This document shows, piece after piece, positions 1 through 11,791 of a stretch of 35,000 bases of DNA. The notes under the pieces were generated by a model. It made no database searches and had not been told where the DNA came from. It saw only the letters and a list, made by a program, of their open reading frames with translations. Both the position numbers and the translations under genes were made by a program. Numbering within the stretch: position 1 is the stretch's first letter; every line of letters starts with the position of its first letter. The DNA is from Anaeromyces robustus (taxonomy: Eukaryota; Neocallimastigomycota; Neocallimastigomycetes; Neocallimastigales; Neocallimastigaceae): NCBI GenBank assembly GCA_002104895.1, contig MCFG01000249.1, positions 32,501 to 67,500 on the forward strand. Direction: 5' to 3'.

Positions 1-32
1 TATAATAAAAATAATTATAATAAATAATATAC

Positions 33-758
33 CATTTTTGTAAAATCTTCAACTTCTTGGGTTTGAATATTATAAAATAAAGCATTAATAGTAATATCTC
101 TTCTAAAAGCATCAACAGTTGGTGTACCATAATTAACAGCATATCCATTAGGTTCTGAACTATCTATTACTGTTGGTTTATCTGAACGAAGATTAACAAA
201 ATCAAGAGATTGACCTAAAACTTTTCCTGTTGCTGTTTCCATATTTTTATTTTTTTCTGGATTAGCAGCTACTCGGGCCATATGAGAAACTTCTAAATTA
301 TTATTAATCATATACTCTCTTACTAAAAGAGCAAAATCATAACCCATCATATTATCAACAGCAACATCAATATCATTGGATTCAAGACCAAGTAACTTTA
401 TATTATATTAATGATATATAATATAAGTATATATTTAAAAATAAATTTATTATATTATATTATATTATGTTATATTATATTTATTATTTATTATTTATTA
501 TTTATTATTTATTATTTAATTATATATTTAAAATTATACTACAAATTACATAAACTCTTAAAAATATAATAAAATTTCATTATAATTTATATATTATTTT
601 CATGTTTATATATTACTAAATACACTTACTTTATCTCTAACCCAACCACCAGCGATTCTTAATGTTGGTTTATCATTTCCTTTTTCCTCTATATAATCAC
701 ATACTTTTCGTAATATGTTAAAAATTTTATTTTCATTTTCAGTTAAATATATTTTCAT
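33..758 (-). CDS. CCA-adding tRNA nucleotidyltransferase, N-terminal part (runs off the left edge)
   Basis: This gene encodes the N-terminal catalytic part of a class II CCA-adding enzyme, which adds or repairs the 3' CCA end of tRNAs. My model has exon 1 at 758-630 (43 codons, starting MKIYLTENE) and exon 2 at 395-33 (121 codons), both joined in phase 0. The intron 629-396 has donor GTAAGT and acceptor AAAG. Splicing creates the nucleotidyltransferase signature: the Gly-Gly-Trp-Val-Arg-Asp loop at residues 37-42, then the metal-binding pair D51 and D53 in NDIDVAVD. The second motif, RRDITINAL, is at residues 141-149, followed by VEDFTK. A GTATAT donor directly after codon 164 suggests another intron; the rest of the gene, including the tRNA-binding helices, lies outside the window. 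The start is the first in-frame ATG and gives the short leader usual for fungal homologues. The function is secure; the exact exon ends are inferred. Confidence 0.9.
396..629 (-). other. Intron 1 of the CCA-adding enzyme gene, with heptamer repeat
   Basis: The intron is bounded by GTAAGT and AAAG on the minus strand and separates the GGxVRD loop from the DxD pair. Positions 482-518 hold about five copies of the heptamer ATTATTT, preceded by TATAT/TATTA repeats. Nothing coding is visible. Confidence 0.8.
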
Positions 759-1654
759 TATAATATTATCAAAACTAAAAAAAAATAAAAAAAATAAAGT
801 TTTATAATAAATTAAATAAAAATTTAAATGTGAAATAGAATCTTAATAAATTAATCAAAAGTTAAAAAAAAAAAAAAATATTTATATATTGATATTATCC
901 AATAAAATGATTTGATTTTAATTATATAAATTTTAAAAAATTAAATTAATATAAAAAAGATAATAAATAATAATTAAGTAATGATAATGAAATATATTAA
1001 AAAACTTTCACAAAATGTATAAACTTTATCACAGTAACTTTTTTCTTTCTATTTTTTTTTTTCAAAATTTTAAATCCATTCCCTCCAGTTGTATAATTTA
1101 TTACAAAGTTTATTTATAACTACATTAAATAAGAAATAAATTTACACTTTTTTTTTTTCATCAATAAAGTTATTCAAATTTTTAATATTATTAATATTAA
1201 AACATAAAAATTGAAATATAATTTGAATTATTTATATTTATTTATTAATTCGTAGATTTAACTTTTGTTTTCTTAGCTTTATTTTTTTTTAATAAGCTTA
1301 AATAATTTTATAACATTACATATTATATTAACTTACGCAAATACTATATTCTGTTATTATTCTATTATATAATAATTATGTATTATATTTTATAATAAGA
1401 AATAGTAAAAATTATATAATTATCATTTTTTTTAATTTTTTTTTTTTTTTCGTTTTTGTATTTTTATAATGATTTTTTTTAACATATCTTTTTAACAGTT
1501 TTTTAAAAAAAAGAAATATTTATATTAAAATATTATCATTAACATCATTATTACTTTTATTTTTATTATTATAATTATTATTATTATTATTATTATTAAA
1601 TTGTAATAATTGATTTTTTACAATTATGATTATTTTTTTTTATTAAAAAATATC
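759..1654. other. AT-rich spacer between two minus-strand genes
   Basis: This is the spacer between the CCA-adding enzyme start and the polyprenol reductase stop. It should contain the upstream region of the former and the 3' end of the latter. It consists of A/T homopolymers and an ATT run near 1560-1600. I see no gene, RNA gene or clear regulatory site. Confidence 0.6.
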
Positions 1655-2848
1655 TTAAAATACATATGGTATAATTCTTTTTTTCGTTTTTGGGTATTTT
1701 TCTTTAAATTTGTTTATGTACCAATCATGTACACCATAAGCTGTAACACTTAAGTTAACAACAGTCCATATAACAACTAATAATAATGTATTACTTTTAA
1801 ATACACTAAGGACATATAATGAAAAATATATTAAAGTTTCAAAGAAATATTGTGGAGAATCTACTAATTTGAACCAACGTTCTGAAGGTAATTTATAAAT
1901 TGCTTTAATATTTTTATCACCTGGTTTAACATTAGGTCTTAAAGATGCTAAATATTTATGACACCAATATTGTTGACTTTGTGCAGCAATGCATAATATT
2001 ATACCGAAAATATGACATATATTAATATTTTTAATATTAAATTCTAAATAGAAATATAGAAATATATATATAATTTTTAACAAAATAAAATTAATAATAA
2101 AAATATAAATTATATATAGATAATATAAAATTATAAAAAGATTATATTAGTTTTTTTTTTTTTGAAAATAACAAAAATAAATATATATTAATTTAAAAAA
2201 AACTATTATTTATAATATATAAAAATATATATTACCTTTTCCATTATTTATAGATTCTATTATTATCGAAAATGCAGTAAATAAATAAAAAGTAATACCA
2301 ACAATATAATGACCGAAATGCATTTTTGCATCTGAAAATTTTGTTACAAAAAATGATTCTAATGTACGTCTTAACATATGAAATGTCATTAAAATTATAC
2401 CTATAAAGGATTCTATAGGTAATTGTTGGAAATAAAATTTATTATTATTATTATTATTAAATTTTTCACTGGAATTGAGTTGAATAAAAGGTTTCTTTAA
2501 GTTAATATTTACATTATAGTTCCAATAAGTTGAAATGAATTGTAATAATGGAAGCTTTGAATTTGGTTTAAATAAATAAAAACTATATTCAATAAATAGG
2601 TAAAAAGACCATATTAAGCCAACAATATAGAAATGGGTAAACCATTTTTTTGGTACATGAACATATTTTCTTGGTTTATTAAGAAGTTTTCCAAAAACAA
2701 TAAAACGTTCTCTAAAAAATGGAAAAGCATATGTTATAAATACAGCTGTGATTAAAACTATATAGTATAATCTAGAAAAATATACTAATAAAGATCCAAT
2801 AGGTATAAGATTTAATTTATTATTACAAAATTCTACTATATCCTGCAT
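1655..2848 (-). CDS. Polyprenol reductase of the SRD5A3/DFG10 family (dolichol biosynthesis)
   Basis: This is a membrane reductase of the steroid 5-alpha-reductase family, closest in pattern to SRD5A3/DFG10, which acts in the ER to saturate the alpha-isoprene unit in dolichol synthesis for N-glycosylation. The model has exon 1 at 2848-2236 and exon 2 at 2043-1655, giving 333 residues (human SRD5A3 is about 318). The intron 2235-2044 interrupts a GAA codon in phase 1 (donor GTAATA, acceptor TTTAG). Visible family features are VPKKWFTHFY near residue 66, HMLRRTLESFFV in the middle, LPSERWF with SPQYF before the last helices, and the basic C terminus KEKYPKTKKRIIPYVF. Several hydrophobic helices are evident. 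A short Asn run (AAT repeat) interrupts a loop near residue 132. Steroid reduction is unlikely as the main role, because the conserved features are those of the dolichol branch. Confidence 0.9.
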
Positions 2849-4268
2849 TTTTGATATTTTTTAATTATTTTTCTTTTAAAAAAAAAAAAGAAAAAAAATC
2901 AATTATAATTTTTATATACTGAAACTTATTTTAAAAAACTTTATATTTGTATATAATATAAATATATACTATTATTTTATTTTATATATATATTTTACTC
3001 AATATTCATTCATTTAATAACAAAAAATAGAACTATCTAAAAAAATTAGAAAAATATTTTTACTTTTTTTTTTTTTTTTACTATATATTAATATATCATA
3101 TTAAATTTAACCAATAAAAAAAAAGAAAAAATCATCAAAAAAATTCTTATTATATATATATATAATAATTAATAATTAATTAATAATAATTAATTATTAA
3201 CAAAATAATAATAATAAATAAATAACTTTTTTTTCTTTAATCATATGTTTATATAAACTACTTTTTTAAAAAATGAATAAAAATGTTATATGAGATATTG
3301 TAATTTTCAATAATTATTTTTATATTACTTATTATTAAATTTTATAACAAATTACCATATAATCTTTTTATTATTTTTTTTATTAACTAATAATTATAAA
3401 AATTTAATCAATGAATGAATATATATTAAATAAATAAATAATATATTATAATAAATATACAATATATATTAAATTAAATAAACAATAATTAATTTTTTTT
3501 TATTATTTATTATTGACATTATTAATTAAAAAAAAAAAAAAAAAGATTTTATATGAATATAGAAATATTAAAATAAAACAAATATGATGAACATAATAAT
3601 TAATAATATAAATAAGTAAATAAATATAAAATAAATAAATAATATATTATATATAAATAAATATTATTAGTTATTGTAAATAAAAAAAAAAACTTTATTT
3701 TTTATTATATATAAAAAACATATAATAGATTTTATTTATTATTAATATTTATTTATAAATAAAATAAAAAATATAATAATAATAAAAAAAGGATATAAAA
3801 CATCATGTTTTATTTTTTTTTATAATTTAATAATTTAATAATAGAATTTAATTAATAATAATAAACATAACATTATTTGCATTGAATTTTATATATATTA
3901 TATTTATTTTCTAATTTATTATTTTTTTTTTAAAAAAAATTAATAAATAATTCATTTCAAAATCTTTTCATTTTATACATAATTATCCTTTATATATATA
4001 AATTTTTATTTAGTAAGTTAATTAATTATTGAATTATTAATTATATGTAGCATCTAAAAATTACAAATTTCAATATTTTTTATTCTATTAAAAATTAAAT
4101 TAAAAATATTAACAAACTTTTTTTATTTTAAAATCTTATATAGAGTATATATATTTATCTTAACAAAATAAATAATAGATATAAACAAATATTACATCAT
4201 ATATATAAATATATATTTTTTGTATTCTGTCTCTGTCCAACATTAATTAAATTAAAGAATAAATTATC
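2849..4268. other. Divergent intergenic region
   Basis: This is the shared upstream region of the polyprenol reductase (minus) and the HMG-box gene (plus). It is almost entirely A/T with TTTAAT-, TAAT- and AT-type repeats and poly-A/T tracts. A less AT-biased stretch just before the HMG start, around 4220-4240 (TCTGTCTCTGTCC), may be 5' UTR. No promoter element can be assigned with confidence. Confidence 0.6.
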
Positions 4269-4418
4269 ATGACCAAAGCTCAAGAAGGTAAAATTCATCA
4301 AAAAAAAATAAAAATAAATATTTAAAATTAAATATAATAAAAAGTAATAAATATATATATATATATAATTTATAATAAATATATTTATATATTTACAATT
4401 ATCAAAATATATTAATTA

Positions 4419-4449
<31 letters not shown>

Positions 4450-5917
4450 TAAAAAATAATTTTTTAACACAATATATATATATTTCTTTAAAAAAATTAA
4501 TAATATTAATTTCATAAATATATTTTTATACAATTATATTTTTTTTAATATCTATATTTATATTGTATTAAAATGAAATTTTAATAATAAATCATATTTA
4601 TGATAAATTCAATATATAATAAATTATATAAAAATAAATATACATAAAATACATATTTTAAAGAACAAAAATATAAAAGAAAATATGAAGAATTATTAAA
4701 AAAAATAAATGATTTAGAAGAGGTATTTACAATGAAATTTTAATTTATAAATAATATATATTTAACTAATTAACTTATTATTATTATTATTGTAATTCAT
4801 TATTAATGATAATATAAAATATATATATATTTAATAATACGTACTATAATATATTATATAATTTATAAAAGAGTAATAAAAATTTGGATTTAAAAATTTT
4901 GAAAACAAAAAAATGTATAAAACGGTTAAAAGTTGAAAAAGGGTAATGATACTTTTCTAATATATTTATAATTATTATTTAATTATATATGTACTTTGAT
5001 AAACTAACATAGTTTATTATTATATTTATTTATTATTTTTCTTTTTTAATATATATCAATATAACTATTAATATTACTGTTTATAATATATTATACATTT
5101 TGACTTTTTTGTTTTATTCTAAAGATTTCTTTTTGAGAAATTAGATAAAATTAAAAAAATTGTTGATACAGATTCTGATGATTCAGAAGTAGAGGTAATT
5201 AGGAATAAAATAAAATTTCAGTAGTAAATAAATATTAATTTATTAAATTATAATATATATATTTATTAATTACTAATTTATAATTATTACTTTTAAAAAT
5301 ATATGACATATATAATAATATTATAAAGAATAATCCACCACCTCAAACTGTAAAAATAGAGGAAAAACATCAAAAAAAGAAACAAAAAGTAATTGACCCA
5401 TTGGCACCAAAAAAACCTGCCAATGCCTTTTTCAGATTCTGTCAAGTTCAAAGAAAAGATTTAAAATCTCAAATTAAAAATGACGATTCTTCAAATAGTG
5501 ATATAACAAAAATATTATCAGAAAAATGGAATTCATTAGCTAAAGAAGAAAAACAAGTAAGTTTAATAATAAATAGTTTAAAAAGGATAATAATATTTTT
5601 TAAGTTTTAATTGTAATATCAATATTATTTTTTTTTATTTATATATAATAATATATATAATAATATTATATTAATGAAAAATTATATTAATGTAATTATT
5701 TTATGAAAAAACTATCATTATTTAAAATCGTAAAAAAAAAAAAAAAAAACGAAAATATTTTAATAATAATAACAGAAATGTAAGTCAATGAAAAATATAT
5801 ATATAATAAATATACATTTTTTTTTTAATACTTATATTTTTTATATATTATGCCTATATCATATATGACAATTCATTAATTTCTATTTCTTTATATATTG
5901 ATATTTATTTATCTATA

Positions 5918-5997
<80 letters not shown>

Positions 5998-6945
5998 ATT
6001 CCTATTTTAGACTATGATATGTATGAAAAAGATAAAGCAAGATATGAAAAAGAAATGAAAGCATATAATACAAATGCTAAGAACAAAAATAATCGTAATA
6101 ATAAAGAAGATAATGATAATTCTTCTGTAGTATCCTCTTCAAATAAAGACGATATTAAATTAAAGTCTAAATCATCAAATAAAAATTCAAGTAAAACATC
6201 AGCGAATTCAAGCTTAAATTCAAATACACCATCATCAGTAACATCAAAAATACGAATGACCTCACTTTCAACAAATGATGATAATATGGAATCAGAACTT
6301 GCAACAGATGATAACATGAATTCAGTTAATGATACTCAAACAGAAACAAGTTATAATAATACAACCACAAATAATGATGAAGAAGATAATGATGATACGA
6401 TGCAAATAGATGAAAATGAAAATGATAATGAGAATGAAAATGAAAATGAAAATGAAAATAATAACGATGAAGATGAAAGTAAAGAAAAATCAGATGATAA
6501 GAAATCATCAGCGAATAAAAAACAAAATAATGAAAAGAAAATAAGTAACAAAAATGATGACAATGATAATGATAAAAAAACTAATAAAAAGAATGAAGAT
6601 GAAGAAGATGTAGAGGGTGATAATGATGATGATGAGAAAGAAGAAGAAGAAGATGATGATGATGAAGATGATGAAGAAGAAGAGGAAGAAGAAGAAAGTA
6701 AACATAAAAAGAAAAATAAAAAATATAGTGTAGATAGTCAAGATGAAGAAGAAATAGATGAAGAAGATAATGAAGAAGAAGAAGAAGATAATGATGAAGA
6801 CAATGATGAAGATAATGATGAAGGAGAAGTTGAAAGTAATTTTACAGATGATAAAGAAGACGAAGAAGTTGAAGTAGAAGAAGATGATGAAAATGAAGAT
6901 AATGAAGAAGAAGATGGAACAGAAGCTATGGATGAAGATGCATAA
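4269..6945 (+). CDS. HMG-box protein with N-terminal coiled coil and long acidic tail (Nhp10-like)
   Basis: This is a nuclear DNA-binding protein with one HMG box. My model has seven exons: 4269-4287, 4664-4722, 4872-4942, 5125-5194, 5329-5556, 5776-5779 and 6011-6945. These total 1386 nt and 461 residues in one open frame. Residues 7-70 are a charged coiled-coil region with KRLKVEKG followed by FLFEKLDKI, resembling the N terminus of Nhp10, an INO80 chromatin-remodelling subunit. The HMG box spans about residues 99-170, from APKKPANAFFRF through EKWNSLAKEEKQ to RYEKEMKAY. Residues 171-461 are low complexity, first Ser/Asn/Lys-rich and then almost pure Asp/Glu/Asn; the acidic tail could bind histones or regulate the box. 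The 19-nt first coding exon and the 4-nt sixth exon are inferred from splice sites and frame. The HMG box is certain; the Nhp10 assignment is moderate. Confidence 0.85.
4288..4663 (+). other. Intron 1 of the HMG-box gene
   Basis: This intron follows a 19-nt coding exon in phase 1 (donor GTAAAA, acceptor TTTTAAAG). It contains AT dinucleotide and AAT trinucleotide repeats and nothing coding. Confidence 0.65.
5776..5779 (+). other. Putative 4-nt microexon (AAAT) in the HMG box
   Basis: Exon 5 ends in phase 0 at 5556 and the next recognisable exon begins at 6011 needing one nucleotide of a preceding codon. Between them, AACAG at 5771-5775 and GTAAGT at 5780-5785 flank only AAAT. Including it yields Lys150-Tyr151 and restores the usual spacing of the third HMG helix (KQKYYDMYEKDKARYEKEM). 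Without it the frame is broken. Confidence 0.6.
5918..5996. repeat. ATT trinucleotide microsatellite next to a splice acceptor
   Basis: About 26 uninterrupted ATT units lie in the last HMG-gene intron and end roughly 14 nt before the acceptor at 6010. Confidence 0.95.
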
Positions 6946-7029
6946 AATGACGATATAAAATTATAAAAAAATAAAATAAAATAAAATGAAATGAAAAAAA
7001 AGAAAAAAAAATTATAAAAAACAGTAAAA

Positions 7030-7065
<36 letters not shown>

Positions 7066-7474
7066 ACTATAAATTATTAATATATATATATATATATATA
7101 CATATATATAAAACAAAATGATTATAGAAAAAAAAATTAAATAAATTATCTATTGCATATATAATAAACTATTTAAAAAAATAATTACTTTTGATATTTA
7201 TTTTCTTTTATTTATTATAAAATACATGTATATATATGTATATAATAAATAACTTATAAATAAAATTTAGAATATTTAATATAATAACCTATTTCCTTTT
7301 TTTTTTTTTTTTTTTTTTTTTCATTAGTTTTTTTTTTATCAATTTTTATTCTTTTTAATTAATATTTTTTTTTTTTAGACTAAAGAAAGAGAATGCACTT
7401 TCATGTTTTTTATCTATTTAATTAATTAATGAATATTATGGAAATTTTCATCTTCATACTTTTTTTTTTTTTTT

Positions 7475-7633
7475 ATTTTATTTTATTTTATTTTATTTTA
7501 TTTTATTTTATTTTATTTTATTTTATTTTATTTTATTTTATTTTATTTTTATTTTATTTTATTTTATTTTATTTTATTTTATTTTATTTTATTTTATTTT
7601 ATTTTATTTTATTTTATTTTTATTTTTATTTTT
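7475..7633. repeat. TTTTA pentanucleotide array
   Basis: About 30 tandem TTTTA units occur with two or three interruptions (extra T). The array is open in forward frames and produces a meaningless Phe/Tyr/Ile/Leu peptide. Confidence 0.95.
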
Positions 7634-7738
7634 CATTATCTTATCAGTATTAACAACTTTTATAAGATAAAAAAATAATTTAATATCTAAAATATATAAT
7701 AATATGTTTTTTGCTTTTTGTTTTTGTTTTTGGTTTAT

Positions 7739-7742
7739 TAAT

Positions 7743-7822
<80 letters not shown>

Positions 7823-7876
7823 ATTATTTATTTATTTATTTAAATTATTTATTTTTTATTTATTTATTTATTTATT
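7739..7876. repeat. TTTA tetranucleotide array
   Basis: TTTA units are tandemly repeated, with AAAT and TTTTT interruptions near 7820-7860. Confidence 0.95.
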
Positions 7877-7877
7877 G

Positions 7878-7925
7878 AAAATACATATATTTAAGATAAC
7901 ATGTTATCTTAAAAATATGTATTTT
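7878..7925. repeat. 48-nt near-perfect palindrome
   Basis: The two 26-nt arms overlap in a central CATG and differ at a single base pair. The inner 22 nt (7891-7912) are a perfect palindrome centred on AAGATAACATGTTATCTT. No loop is needed, so it could form a cruciform in DNA or a dimerisation site. Confidence 0.9.
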
Positions 7926-8058
7926 TATTATTTTTCTTTTATTTTTTTTTTTTTTTTTTTATTTTTTATTTTTTTTTAATCTTTGTTATTAATTTGTTAA
8001 CTTATTATTATTTTTTTTTCGTTTTTTTTTTTTTAGTTTTTTTTTTAGTTTTTTTTTT

Positions 8059-8103
8059 TTATTTATTAATTTATTAATTTATTAATTTATTAATTTATTA
8101 ATT
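8059..8103. repeat. TTATTAAT octamer array
   Basis: About five tandem copies of an 8-nt A/T unit, followed by a T run. Confidence 0.9.
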
Positions 8104-8641
8104 TTTTTTTTCTAATTTATTTTTCGGTTTTGCTTAAAAATAAGCATGATATAATATAAAAAAAAATTATATATAATATAATACAATAAATATTATATAT
8201 ATATAATAAAAAAAATTAAATATATATAAATATAAATATTATAAATAAAAATATAAAATAATATAATAAAAAATTATATAAAATAACAATAAAAAGAACT
8301 TCCATTAATATTAAAAAGAAAAAAAAATACTTTTTATTTTTAAAATATATAAAAATATATAATTTATATAATGTTTTATTTATATTTATTTATTATTATT
8401 AATACGATAAATTTATATATATATATATTTTTTTTTAAAAAAAAAAAATTTTTTTAAATTTATATAGATATTAATATTTTTTAATAATATTTAATAATAA
8501 ACTTTTATTAAACATATTATTATTATTATTATTATTATTAGTTTTTTTTTATGATTTTCGATATAAATATTAAATTCAAAAAAAAAAAAATATTAATAAA
8601 AAATAATTTATTAATATTTAGATTAAATAATTGTTAAAATC

Positions 8642-11600
8642 TTAACCAATCGTACTTATACTAGCATGAGAGGCGGATGAATAAGATTTCCAACGATTTA
8701 ACATATGTACTCTACGAACAGCTTTTTGGAAACGTCTTTTTAAGAAATTTGTTCTATATTCTTCAGATTGAAGAAGGTTTGGTAAATTATCATCATCACT
8801 TTCATCACTATCTTCTTCTGCTTCACTACTACTCTTACAACAAGAACAAGTACTATCAGAATGAATGGAATGAATTGATTCATTATTATTATGACAAACC
8901 CCATTTTCATTTAATATTCTTTCTTCATTCATTGGATCTGAATTAGATATATCTTTTTTATGTTCACTACTACCTACACCTTCAATACCTGAAGATGATA
9001 AATTATTAATAATATTTTCTTCTTCGTTTGCTTTTTCTTTCTCTAATTCTTTTTCTTTTTCCTTTGCTATCATTGTTGATACTATATTACTAAGTTTAGA
9101 TTTACTATCATTATTACCATTATTTTCTTTTTCTTTTTCTTTTTCTTTTTCCTTTTTATTATTCGATATGGTTGTCGTTGATGGTGTATTAATAATTGTA
9201 TTAGTTTGACTTTTAGAAAATACTGCATCTCTAGAACTACAAACTGATTCTGAAAGATTAGATAATTCTCTATCTCTAGTTGTTCCATCATCATTACCAT
9301 TATCATTATCATTTTCATTTACATTATCATTACTATAAATATTTGATCTTGATTTAACAAAATTCTCATGTTCTGATTTTTTATGTTTTCTTCTTCTTTT
9401 TTTAGTTTGGAATGGTAATTGTGGTTCATATTCATTATCATCAATATTAGCAATATAAAATTCATCTGGAAGAATTTCTGGTAATTCATTAAGTTCTTCA
9501 ATCGTTGAAGAATGACTAATAGACTCTTTATGACCTAAATAAGCTAAAGACATATGACGAGTATCAACAAATTTACCAAATGGATTCTTAAGTTTACCAC
9601 TACTTCCACTTCCCTTTTTAGTTTTACTTTTATAGGCTTCAGTAGGTAAGGATTGTGTAGATAAATTCCTTGTTGATTCTACAGCAGAAGTAGACTCAAT
9701 ACTTTCTTTTGATTCTGATTTACTTTTATTTTTATCACTAGTTTTATTAACAATTGCACTATTAGCTTTTCTTTCTTTACCAGAAGGTGGTTTACCCATA
9801 GGATTATAAACAACTTTAGAAATATCAGAAGTTGATCCTGCTTTTTTATTTAATGAATCTTTACTTTCAATATATTCATTTTCGCTTATATCACCAATAT
9901 CTGTAGACATTTCACTTATAGAATAACTACTTGTATCTTGATATGAATTAGTAGGTATAGAAAGATGATCTTGACTTATATTTAGATTATGATTTTGTTG
10001 ATTACTATCTTTTTGACTTAGATAAGCAGTAGAACTTTCATTATCACTCTCATTTAAAAGTTGTGGATTAAGACTATTATTTCCTTTTTCATAATTAGAC
10101 ATCTTCCTTGGTTCAGTAACCATATTTTCTTCTTTTAAGATATGATTTAACTTTGTATTTTCAGAATTAATACTTGAAGTAGAAGAAACTTTGTGAATTT
10201 TATCATCTGCAAAGGAAACAACACCCGTTGACGTTTTAACTGTAACTCCTTGGGATGAAATATTAACATTTGAAGTTGAATTCTTACTACTTTTATTACT
10301 TTTATTAGAATTTTGTTTTACTGTAGAAATAATTTGAGAGTTTATTAATGATGACTTTTTTTTATCATATTTTGGTGTTTCATTTTGTTTCTTTAAAAAT
10401 TTTACATGTTTGGGACATAAATTATTTAACCATGGATGATTTAAGGCTTCTTCTGCTGTTGCTCTTTTGTCTGGATCTACCTGTAATAATGTTTTAACGA
10501 AGTCTTTACCTATAATTAAAAAATACAATATATATATTTAAATTAATATCATAATGTAATATATAAAATAATTTAATATTATAACATATTATTATATAAC
10601 AAAATAAAATACAATAAAATTAAATATATATATATAAATAATATATTATATAATATTTTACATTATAAAAAATTATTCTAATAATATTTATTTAGATTTA
10701 AATATTAATATATTAATAAAAAATTTTATTCGTAGATGTATGATACATATAAATAATATTATTATATTAAAAATTAATTAATTTTAAAAAAAATTAATTT
10801 TTAAATACTAATATATTTATAATTATATTATGCTTGTCATTACTATTTATTTTTAATAATAATCATTTCTATAAATAATTAAATTTTTTTTTATTTACCA
10901 TAAGAAGAAATATTATGCCAATATTTATCATCAAAAGTATAACGGCCGTGACAAATTGCGTCATATAATTGATTGGTATCTTGTGCATAATAAAATGGTG
11001 AATAACCACATAACAATATATATGTAATAATTCCAATACTCCATAAATCAACAGGTTTTGAATATGATTTTCCTTTTAAAATTTCTGGAGCTATATATAT
11101 AAATAAAAAAGTAAAATTTACAAAAAAAAAAAAAAAAAAAATTGATTTATTAATTATTATTATTATAATTATTATTATTATTATTATTTATTTATTAATT
11201 TATTTATTTATTTATTAATATTCAATTAATAGTAATATTAAATTCACCTGTATAACCAGGACTACCGCATACTGTTGTTAACAAATCTGAAGGACCTTCA
11301 ATAATTTTTGAAATACCAAAATCTACCAATACTAATTTATCCATACCTTCATCAATAAATAATAGATTTTCTGGTTTTATATCCTTTTTATAAATATATA
11401 AAATATGTATATTTTTTATAAATAGTAAATTAATATAAATTACAAAACTAAAAATGAAATTTTTATTTTTATTATCATTATTTTTAACTTACTCTATGTA
11501 CAATTCCTTTACTATGTAAGAAGGCAACAGAAGCAATAGTAGTAGATATTATAATTGCGGCATCTTTTTCTGTAAATTTACCTTGATCACAAATTCTATT

Positions 11601-11746
11601 AAAAAGTTCACCACCGGAAGCTCTATATACATATATAATTTTAATTAATAAAAATGATAAAAATATATTATATATAATATTTTAAAAAAAAAAATAATTT
11701 TCAATAAATTTAATAATTATACATATATTTATATATATGCAATTAA

Positions 11747-11791
<45 letters not shown>

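Larger units (their letters stand above)
6946..8641. other. Convergent intergenic region dense in microsatellites
   Basis: This region lies between the ends of the HMG-box gene (plus) and the kinase gene (minus), so it holds both 3' ends. It contains a 32-nt A run (7033-7064), a TA repeat (7079-7108), a 25-nt T run (7297-7321), TTTTA and TTTA arrays, a 48-nt palindrome and TTATTAAT repeats. The reading frames here come from the repeats and are not genes. Confidence 0.75.

Noticed and set aside
5401-5610. Short HMG-box protein of 69 residues
   Set aside because: The frame reads through the GTAAGT at 5557 into an intron and begins inside the HMG box; the full spliced gene explains it better.
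6326-7067. Minus-strand open frames opposite the HMG acidic tail
   Set aside because: GAA/GAT/AAT repeats read as TTC/ATC/ATT on the other strand, giving Ser/Phe/Leu strings; these are shadows.
8677-8946. Plus-strand 89-codon frame
   Set aside because: It lies opposite the conserved C terminus of the kinase and has no recognisable features of its own.
10869-11051. Minus-strand 60-codon frame within kinase exon 5
   Set aside because: It is in a different frame from the conserved kinase C-lobe reading and is a shadow.
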